Shown here: positions 58,506 through 64,000 of the stretch, piece after piece
Layout of the letters: each line of letters opens with the position of its first letter
Numbering within the stretch: position 1 is the first letter of the stretch
NCBI RefSeq assembly: GCF_002847015.1
Contig: NZ_CP025085.1
Span: 2,914,001 to 2,978,000 of the forward strand
Length of the DNA: 64,000 bases
Reading direction: 5' to 3'
Origin: Prodigiosinella confusarubida
GTDB taxonomy: Bacteria; Pseudomonadota; Gammaproteobacteria; Enterobacterales; Enterobacteriaceae
Translations under genes and position numbers: made by a program
Notes under the pieces: model-generated
Database searches by the model: none
What the model saw: only the letters and a program-made list of their open reading frames with translations
What the model was told of the DNA's origin: nothing

Positions 58506-59270
58506 ATGTCTGAATTACAGCGGCGTTTTGAGACGGCTAACTCGGTGGTTGAAGAGGCTGCACAATTGGCACGCCAACTATTTGCCAAACGTGAAACCCT
58601 TATGCCGGAACAAAAGGCAGTGCATGATTTTGTCTCTGATGCTGACCGACAGATAGAACAGCTTATCTGGGATCGTCTGCGGCATGAGTTTCCCAACGAT
58701 GCCCTGTTGGGCGAAGAAAGGGGGGATGACGTGAATGACACATTCTGGGTAATTGATCCGATTGATGGCACCAGCAACTTTTTACGAGGTTTGCCACTGT
58801 GGGGAATTTCTCTGGGATATGTCGAAAATGGTCTGGCGTTGGTAGGAGCCATCGTGTTGCCGATGCTAGGTACAGCACTTTCGGCGGCAGTTGGATGTGG
58901 GGTGTGGCGCAATGGCATGCCTTATAAACGGCAGGTGGATTTCCCAGAGGTTCGACTGGTGGGAATGGGGGACAGCGCAGGCTGGCCGATTACCGAAGTC
59001 ATGCTGATGGATAGTTGCCTGCGGGATGAAGGATGGGCGGTGGCCAGATATCATTGTGCAACCATTGGCCTGAGTTTTGCCGCATTGGGGTTTACCGACG
59101 GTTATATCGAAAAGAATACCAGCATCTGGAATGTCGCCGCAGGCACGGTTATCTGCGCGGAAGCCGGGCTGGTGGTGAAGTATCACGGTGCATATATGAC
59201 GGGCAAAATGAATATTTCTACCGCGGTACCGGCGGTTCAGAAAGTGGTAGAACCATTTTTTTATTCATAA
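58506..59270 (+). CDS. Inositol-monophosphatase-family protein
   Basis: The 254-residue protein has the metal-site motifs GEE (Glu70-71) and WVIDPIDGTSNF (Asp84, Asp87). Motif 3 reads TSIWNVAAGTVICAEAG, with Asn209 where nearly all active IMPases have Asp (WDxAAG), so metal binding or specificity may be changed. The family hydrolyses inositol, histidinol, fructose 1,6-bis- or 3'-phosphoadenosine phosphates. It lies 16 bp after the glycerophosphodiesterase and seems the last gene of the import operon. Removing phosphate from inositol phosphate released from glycerophosphoinositol is a fitting, unproven role. Confidence 0.87.
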   Translation: MSELQRRFETANSVVEEAAQLARQLFAKRETLMPEQKAVHDFVSDADRQIEQLIWDRLRHEFPNDALLGEERGDDVNDTFWVIDPIDGTSNFLRGLPLWGISLGYVENGLALVGAIVLPMLGTALSAAVGCGVWRNGMPYKRQVDFPEVRLVGMGDSAGWPITEVMLMDSCLRDEGWAVARYHCATIGLSFAALGFTDGYIEKNTSIWNVAAGTVICAEAGLVVKYHGAYMTGKMNISTAVPAVQKVVEPFFYS

Positions 59271-59282
59271 GACTGGCGCTGT

Positions 59283-59369
59283 ATAAGACAGCCTGATGAT
59301 ACCGAAGTGCTTAGCCATATTCATAATCTCTTCGGGAAACTGCCCACACACGGTTATCGATGTGCATGA
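59283..59369 (+). mobile_element. IS2-like (IS3 family) transposase remnant
   Basis: The frame reads RQPDDTEVLSHIHNLFGKLP then THGYRCA and stop, resembling the start region of IS2-type OrfB ([23 protein letters not shown] from memory). Only about 28 codons survive. Its last part (from 59344) is included in the direct repeat that recurs at 63674-63755, so the flanks of the adjoining island were probably shaped by this element. Confidence 0.6.
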
Positions 59370-59426
59370 GGTAGGAAAAATAGGGACTCTGACATTGTCC
59401 CTCAGCATGTCTCATCTGTTCTGCTT
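59344..59426. repeat. Island-flanking direct repeat, left copy
   Basis: This sequence of about 83 bp begins CCACACACGGTTAT, includes GAGGTAGGAAAAATAG and ends CATGTCTCATCTGTTCTGCTT. It recurs in the same orientation at 63674-63755 with a handful of mismatches and one indel. The two copies bracket a 4.2-kb segment with a LysE, formyltransferase, aminotransferase and MocR gene set. Confidence 0.85.
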
Positions 59427-59493
59427 ACTCCACTATTTCATCATGAAAGTTATTGTTATGGGGCCGGCCTCATACCCCTACGCTTACAATGAA

Positions 59494-59530
59494 AAGGCCC
59501 GAGTCAATGGAATCTTGAACTCAGGCCTTT
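59494..59530 (-). terminator. Terminator after the LysE-type exporter gene
   Basis: AAAGGCCCGAGT (59494-59505) and ACTCAGGCCTTT (59519-59530) pair apart from one C/A mismatch. On the minus strand the stem lies 32 bp past the exporter stop and is followed by TCATTG; the stem itself ends in TTT. Confidence 0.6.
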
Positions 59531-59561
59531 AACTGTCCATTATTTGCGAACAGCGCTTCGC

Positions 59562-60188
59562 TTAATGAAGTGAAAGCAAAAAGCCGATCGCCACCAGTGC
59601 ATAGAAGCCGGCGCAGATTAAGTCAAAGCTGCGCCGGGCGCGGTTAAGGTACTTTTCTGCCGTGTGTGAGGCGAAAATCAGCGCATACAGGCCAAATATC
59701 ACTACGCCTAAAAGCGCACACGTCGCTACCAGAAAGTAGCCTTCCCACTGCGGAGCGCCACTCGACAGCCCCACGCTGGTGACGGTAAACCAGGTTAATG
59801 CAGCTTTGGGATTGCTCAAGTGTAACCCCAGGCCCTGCAGATAATAGCCGCGCAAATATTGATGCTGTCGCGTCGTCCGGGCAGAGAGATCGCCCGGACG
59901 AAAAGCGCTGCGCAACGCTTTGAAAGCCAGCCAGAGTAAATAGGTCGCCCCCAGCAGTTTAAGCCAGACCATAAAACTCTGCGAAGAGATCAAGATGGCT
60001 GACACACCCAGGGCCGTTAACATTCCCCAGCAAATTGAGCCTGAAATCACACCGGTTGCCAGCATCAGACCGGCTTTACGGCCATAATTCATCGCCGCAT
60101 TGGCGATAGAAAGATTTCCCGGGCCCGGCGAAGCCGTACCTATGCTGTAAACCAGCAGTGCCGCAAAAAACGAAGACATATCCCACAT
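59562..60188 (-). CDS. LysE-family amino-acid exporter
   Basis: The 208-residue inner-membrane protein of the LysE/RhtB family has about six helices. The N-terminal motif SSFFAALLVYSIGTASPGPGNLSIANAAMNYGRKAGLMLATGV contains the PGPG signature, and LLGATYLLWLAFKALRSA is the family's second conserved block. Such proteins export amino acids or amino-acid-like products. It ends a minus-strand set (SGNH remnant, aminotransferase remnant, formyltransferase, exporter), 35 bp after the formyltransferase, so it would export or give immunity to the pathway product. The start may be at codon 1 or codon 4. Confidence 0.9.
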   Translation of the reverse strand: MWDMSSFFAALLVYSIGTASPGPGNLSIANAAMNYGRKAGLMLATGVISGSICWGMLTALGVSAILISSQSFMVWLKLLGATYLLWLAFKALRSAFRPGDLSARTTRQHQYLRGYYLQGLGLHLSNPKAALTWFTVTSVGLSSGAPQWEGYFLVATCALLGVVIFGLYALIFASHTAEKYLNRARRSFDLICAGFYALVAIGFLLSLH

Positions 60189-60223
60189 ACATTCACCCGA
60201 CTAAAGAGCACTTCTGAGCGGTA

Positions 60224-60826
60224 TCACTTGAAACAGCGGTGATCCGGTTCATTTTCCCGTACAGTTAACATCCAGTTTTTTAATTCAGACTGTTTATAAA
60301 GCCGCTCTCCCCAATGATATTCAGAAACCGGTAACGGTTTACCCTGAACGATATAGTCACACATCAATCGCGCAAATTGTTGCAGGCAGGAAATGCCAAC
60401 GTGCATACGCAGTGAAGAAGCCGTTGCACCGGGGGCAATCGTAAAATTGGCAACGTCAATGATTTGTCCGCTGTCTACTGAATGGGCCATATGATGACAG
60501 GTTGAACCGTAGGTCTCATTACCATAATAAATCGCATAGTGCTGGCTGCCTAAACCCCGGTAACGAGGTGGGGCCGGGTGAAGGTTAATCGCCCCTTTAC
60601 GCGCTCTTTTATAGATGCGCTCAGGAAAGATAAAGTCTCCGCGATACGAAATAATCCAGTCACCCTCCCAGTTTTCCAGGTGTTCTGGCCACGCATCACC
60701 GGGATCCCAACAGAATACTTCGACGTCTGAAAAGATCGTTTTCGCAAATTCAACGCCCAGGTCACACCAGTCCATGGTGCAGACTGAAAGTAATACTTTA
60801 TCTTTACAACATAAGTCTTCAGACAT
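60224..60826 (-). CDS. Formyltransferase-family protein
   Basis: The 200-residue protein has the formyltransferase N-terminal fold. The catalytic triad positions can be read as Asn and His in AINLHPAPPRYRGLGSQHYAIYYG and Asp in CHHMAHSVDSGQIIDVANFTI, matching the N-x-H and D of methionyl-tRNA and sugar-amine formyltransferases that use 10-formyltetrahydrofolate. It lacks the C-terminal domain of Fmt and is short, so it probably formylates a small amine. It sits between a truncated class III aminotransferase and a LysE exporter, the make-formylate-export order of a small metabolite pathway. The gene appears intact. Confidence 0.85.
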   Translation of the reverse strand: MSEDLCCKDKVLLSVCTMDWCDLGVEFAKTIFSDVEVFCWDPGDAWPEHLENWEGDWIISYRGDFIFPERIYKRARKGAINLHPAPPRYRGLGSQHYAIYYGNETYGSTCHHMAHSVDSGQIIDVANFTIAPGATASSLRMHVGISCLQQFARLMCDYIVQGKPLPVSEYHWGERLYKQSELKNWMLTVRENEPDHRCFK

Positions 60827-60858
60827 TGTTCATCCTCTTCCTGTTAAATTTCGTCTTT

Positions 60859-61293
60859 TTACTTCAGATATAATTTTGAAAGCACTGTGGTGAACCGTTC
60901 GACCATCAGCGCCAGCTCGTCATCGCTGGCAATAAAAGGGGGAGCAAACAACATATGTTGCCCATTGACGCCATCGACCGTACCGGTACCGGGATACAGC
61001 AGCAGACCGTGCTCTAATCCTGCAGTTTTTAAACGTGACGCGAAGTGTTGAGGTGGTGTTAAAGGGTTCATGCTGTAGCGGTCAGTGACAAATTCAATAC
61101 CCGTGAACAAACCTCGCCCGCGGATATCACCTATATAATCAAGACCGTGCAGCGACTCTTTCAGCATGGCCCGAAAAAATTCTCCAGCCCGATATATGCG
61201 TGGAAGTAGCTGCTTTCTGCCTGCAAAAGCAAGCCTGCCAGGCTTTTTTAGCCTGCTCAGATCACGCTTTAATTTCAGCCGCCAATAGCTCAA
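60859..61293 (-). pseudogene. Class III aminotransferase, C-terminal remnant
   Basis: Residues from about 36 onward (AGEFFRAMLKESLHGLDYIGDIRGRGLFTGIEFVTDR; LLLYPGTGTVDGVNGQHMLFAPPFIASDDELALMVERFTTVLSKLYL) match the last third of PLP-dependent class III aminotransferases. The first 35 residues show no similarity, and the PLP-Lys domain, normally about 300 residues, is absent. The gene has lost its 5' two-thirds by deletion and is unlikely to be active. It lies 32 bp before the formyltransferase gene. Confidence 0.8.
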
Positions 61294-61399
61294 CGGAAGA
61301 AATAGCAGAAGAGCTTTTTATTCTGATTGTCAGGGTCAGTGTCTCATCACCGATCCATATTTCTGGAACCTGCGTGTCTTTGAATTTTTTACGCCACAG
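61262..61399 (-). other. Unassigned 45-codon open stretch without an ATG
   Basis: On the minus strand a frame bounded by TAA (61400-61402) and TGA (61262-61264) reads KFKDTQVPEIWIGDETLTLT then IRIKSSSAISSVELLAAEIKA. It looks protein-like and has AAGGAAG upstream, but the only start would be CTG too near that site. It overlaps the start of the aminotransferase remnant. It may be a fragment of another decayed gene of the cluster. The rest of 61294-61518 is AT-rich with nothing recognised. Confidence 0.25.
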
Positions 61400-61518
61400 T
61401 TACTTCCTTTTTAATGTCTTAAAACATGGGGTAAATTGAGGAGTCGTTCTTTTTTTCTTTTTTTTTCGAGAGAAAACAGAGAGTATTTTTTTAAAAACTG
61501 CATCTTTCTTTCCTTTTG

Positions 61519-61938
61519 TTAAATGGCATCAAGGATAATTTGTGAAACTTTCCTGTGACCGTGGTCCGTAAAGTGGATACGATCCACAAATATCCATTCG
61601 TCGTCTTTAATGGCATCGCGAATTAATGGCGTACTATTTATGAAAGGAATGCCCAGTAAAAAACGCACCGTTGTCGCACCGATACCAAATACAGTCGAGT
61701 TTCCGGCTAAAAGTTTGTATCCCTTCTCACCATTATGTTCTGCAACAGAGAAGATTCTTTTATCTTTCTCTGCATATCTGAAGCCAAATTTATCAGTATT
61801 TACGACGGGAGAAACATGCGAGACAGGATGGAAATACATCAGGTAAGGCAGCCATCTTACCAGCCCACCATCGGTAAATTTTTCTTCATATTCTCTCATG
61901 TACGGAATAAGACTTTGACGATTCATGGTTACCGGCAC
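61519..61938 (-). pseudogene. SGNH/GDSL hydrolase-like gene with internal deletion
   Basis: The 139-residue frame joins an N-terminal part ending GYKLLAGNSTVFGIGAT (the GNS nucleophile block of SGNH-type hydrolases, Ser of GNST) to the C-terminal part DEWIFVDRIHFTDHGHRKVSQIILDAI (the D-x-x-H catalytic pair block). These blocks lie some 200 residues apart in intact relatives, so the middle of the domain has been lost in frame. It starts the minus-strand set and is divergent from the MocR gene over 194 bp. Confidence 0.65.
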
Positions 61939-62132
61939 ACTCGCTAAAGGGTGATATTTACCGTGAATTAGTTAACCATGACGGTCTGACAGATATAAGA
62001 TACAAATATAATTTTTTTTCATGATAATGTTGCGATAATTAACATTAAAAATCGGATAACTGATGTCGAACTGTGCTTTTTTTCAGTACAGTAATGTTAA
62101 AACCCCCCACTGTCAGGTTTAACTAATTAATC

Positions 62133-63569
62133 ATGAAACTTTATATGAGCGTGGCAGAACACCTGCGTGAACGGATCGAAAAGGGCGTTTTTTCTGGCGG
62201 GACGCGTTTGCCTTCGGTACGGACCTTGAGCAACGATCACGGTGTCAGCTTAACCACGGTGCAACAGGCCTATCGTCAGCTTGAAAGTGATGGTTTAATC
62301 GAATCAAAACCCCAGTCTGGCTATTATGTTAAAACGATACAGACATTGCCTCACCCCGCAGAAGCCAAAGATAGCGTTGATCTTTCGACTGCGCACTCAG
62401 AGTTCCAGGAAAGCATAGCGTTTGAATACTATATGGAGCATCCCGGCCTGCTGTTTGGGACAGGCTATCCATGCATAAATGCGCCCTCCATGACCCCGTT
62501 GTTTACCGCTTTACATCGCCAGACAAAATATTACGTTAAGTTTCCTCAGACGCGGCGGGATCCTGCGGGTTTACTGGTTTTGCGCGAGCATATTTCGCGT
62601 TTGATGCTGGATGCGAGCTGCCAGAGCCAGGCAGAGGATGTCATTATTACCAACGGGTGTAAGGAAGCGCTGTTCATTGCTTTAAAAGCCTGCTGCGAGC
62701 CAGGAGATTTAGTGGCTGTTGAATCACCTTGCTACTTTGGTATTCTGGAACTGTTCAAAATTGCGGGCGTTAAACCGGTAGAAATTCCTGCCGATCCTGT
62801 GCACGGTTTAAGTCTGGAGGCACTTACCGTGGCGCTGGAAACATTGCCGATTAAAGTCGCTTATCTTTCGCCAAACTGCAACAACCCGCAAGGATACACA
62901 ATGTCAGATGTCCGCAAGCGTCATTTACTTAATATGGCGGATAAATATGACATTACGTTGATTGAGGACGATATCTACAGCGAGCTCAGCTACCTGTTAC
63001 CCCGGCCACGGCCGATAAAATCCTGGGATAGCCAAAATCGCGTTATTTTATGCAGCTCTTTCTCTAAAACTTTGACGCCTGATATTAAAACGGGGTGGAT
63101 CTATGCCACTTGCCAGCAGAATAAGCTACTCAATTTAAAATTGATGACCTCCGGTATGACGGCATTAACACCACAGCTGGCAATTGCTCAATTTATCGAA
63201 CAGGGCCACTATGCAAAACATATTCGCAAAATGCGCCGACTCTATCGACAACACCTGACCATTGCTCAGGAGAATGTATTAGCGCATTTCCCTGAGGGCA
63301 CGCATTTTACTCTGCCGCAAGGCGGCTACCATTTGTGGATTAACTTACCAGGTGAATTACGGGTTAGCGAACTCTGCAACCAGTTAGAGCTGAAAAAAAT
63401 TAAAATTTCCCCGGGCACCCTATTTTCTCCACGAAAACGCTTTTCTTCTTCGATAAGATTGAGTTATTCCTCACTGCATCTGTGTGATGCTCACGGGATG
63501 ATCGCATCGCTGGCAAAATCAGTGGAGCAATGTCTTATCGAGGCAAAAACGCCTGCGTTTGGCCTTTAA
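62133..63569 (+). CDS. MocR-type regulator (GntR HTH fused to class I aminotransferase domain)
   Basis: The 478-residue protein has an N-terminal GntR winged HTH (residues 1-68: YMSVAEHLRERIEKGVFSGGTRLPSVRTLSNDHGVSLTTVQQAYRQLESDGLIESKPQSGYYV), a linker, and a fold-type I PLP-aminotransferase-like domain (about 105-470). The latter has NGCKEALFIALKACCEPGD, LSPNCNNPQGYTM and the PLP lysine in SSFSKTLTPDIKTGW. MocR proteins sense PLP or amino-compound ligands. It is divergent from the formyltransferase gene set inside the repeat-flanked island and is the likely pathway regulator. It appears intact. Confidence 0.92.
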   Translation: MKLYMSVAEHLRERIEKGVFSGGTRLPSVRTLSNDHGVSLTTVQQAYRQLESDGLIESKPQSGYYVKTIQTLPHPAEAKDSVDLSTAHSEFQESIAFEYYMEHPGLLFGTGYPCINAPSMTPLFTALHRQTKYYVKFPQTRRDPAGLLVLREHISRLMLDASCQSQAEDVIITNGCKEALFIALKACCEPGDLVAVESPCYFGILELFKIAGVKPVEIPADPVHGLSLEALTVALETLPIKVAYLSPNCNNPQGYTMSDVRKRHLLNMADKYDITLIEDDIYSELSYLLPRPRPIKSWDSQNRVILCSSFSKTLTPDIKTGWIYATCQQNKLLNLKLMTSGMTALTPQLAIAQFIEQGHYAKHIRKMRRLYRQHLTIAQENVLAHFPEGTHFTLPQGGYHLWINLPGELRVSELCNQLELKKIKISPGTLFSPRKRFSSSIRLSYSSLHLCDAHGMIASLAKSVEQCLIEAKTPAFGL

Positions 63570-63673
63570 CATTTAATCAGGCAGACCGGGTCGGCAATGG
63601 CTACGACTCAACGATTGTTCCTGAGTGAATCAGGACAATGCGGGGCAGAACATTATCATGACTGGAACGCGTA

Positions 63674-63755
63674 CCACACACGGTTATTAATGTGTCTGAG
63701 GTAGGAAAAATAGAGATCTGGCATTGTCCCTCAGCATGTCTCATCTGTTCTGCTT
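63674..63755. repeat. Island-flanking direct repeat, right copy
   Basis: This is the second copy of the 82-83-bp repeat (left copy 59344-59426), sharing CCACACACGGTTAT, GAGGTAGGAAAAATAG and CATGTCTCATCTGTTCTGCTT. It is followed by unrelated sequence, and the upstream transposase codons seen at the left copy are missing here. Confidence 0.85.
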
Positions 63756-63801
63756 GCCCGTTCGTCGCAAGGACGGACTGCGGTGAAAACCGTAATCGTC
63801 G

Positions 63802-64000
63802 TTATGACGTGGGATGAGGTAGATCGGCGGGCAGGGTGGAAGCATGAGGCGCAGCCAGTGCAGCCTGAATGCGCATTGGGTTAAAATATTGACGCATCAA
63901 GGTGACTTTATGGTCATCATTGAATTCATAGCGGATCGCCCAGTCATAGCTGTAAGGTACCCGCGTAGATTTTGTAATACCTTGTTCGCCACCATAGGTC
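63802..64000 (-). CDS. NTF2/SnoaL-like protein, C-terminal part (runs off the right edge)
   Basis: The minus-strand frame is open from base 64000 and ends at the TAA at 63802-63804, giving 65 residues plus a partial codon. It reads VPYSYDWAIRYEFNDDHKVT then LMRQYFNPMRIQAALAAPHA and ends LPHPTS. The YEFNDDHKVTLMRQYFNPM strand pair resembles the C-terminal strand of NTF2-like (SnoaL/PhzB) small-molecule-binding proteins. The N-terminal part is outside the window, so function is open. It is convergent with the island's right end. Confidence 0.6.
   Translation of the reverse strand, partial: TYGGEQGITKSTRVPYSYDWAIRYEFNDDHKVTLMRQYFNPMRIQAALAAPHASTLPADLPHPTS

Noticed and set aside
59296-59532. 78-codon frame across the transposase remnant and direct repeat
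   Set aside because: Wrong frame relative to the transposase-like codons and extends into the terminator of the exporter gene.

Overview
The window looks like chromosome of a soft-rot enterobacterium (Pectobacteriaceae, most likely Dickeya or a close relative). The grounds are the enterobacterial housekeeping blocks lolB-ispE-prs / hemA-prfA-prmC-sirB1-kdsA, ychF-pth-ychH, ydgH / pntAB and uspE-fnr, with protein sequences very close to E. coli, an ERIC element, and plant-associated accessory functions such as phenolic acid decarboxylase and many ABC importers. The genus is inferred from memory of related genomes and was not tested.

Layout. 1-2.2 kb: end of a sugar-kinase operon (FGGY kinase, HAD phosphatase, DeoR regulator). 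2.2-4.3 kb: an ABC-F ribosome-protection-type ATPase preceded by a well-formed leader peptide and mutually exclusive hairpins. 4.5-12.4 kb: GntR regulator plus a complete Dpp/Opp-type peptide importer and a gamma-glutamyltransferase-like enzyme, probably a gamma-glutamyl peptide scavenging operon. 12.5-24.7 kb: a full tellurite/stress-resistance (ter) locus. On the minus strand lie terW and the five-gene metabolite module (CitE-like, StiP/PRTase, HAD, PRTase-TRSP, ATP-grasp). On the plus strand lie terZABCDE and a frameshifted terF. 24.7-28 kb: a HAD-IB phosphatase and a DUF2946 + PepSY membrane pair rich in His/Met.

28-45.2 kb is conserved core: ychF, pth, ychH, prs, ispE, lolB, hemA, prfA, prmC, a decayed sirB2, sirB1, kdsA, ydgH, pntA, pntB, uspE and fnr. 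45.4-52 kb is mixed accessory DNA: a yjhX (TopA-inhibitor family) + methyltransferase pair with its own tiny leader ORF, a secreted orphan protein, padC with a divergent LysR gene, and a large hybrid sensor kinase. 52-59.3 kb: ROK regulator and an ABC importer coupled to a glycerophosphodiesterase and an inositol-monophosphatase-family enzyme, suggesting uptake and breakdown of glycerophosphoinositol-like compounds.

59.3-63.8 kb is a small island bounded by two direct repeats of about 82 bp that contain the end of an IS2-like transposase remnant. It carries a LysE exporter, a formyltransferase, truncated class III aminotransferase and SGNH-hydrolase genes, and a MocR regulator. It reads as the decayed end of a biosynthetic cluster for a formylated amino acid-like metabolite. 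The window ends inside an NTF2/SnoaL-like gene. No tRNA, rRNA or CRISPR array was seen.
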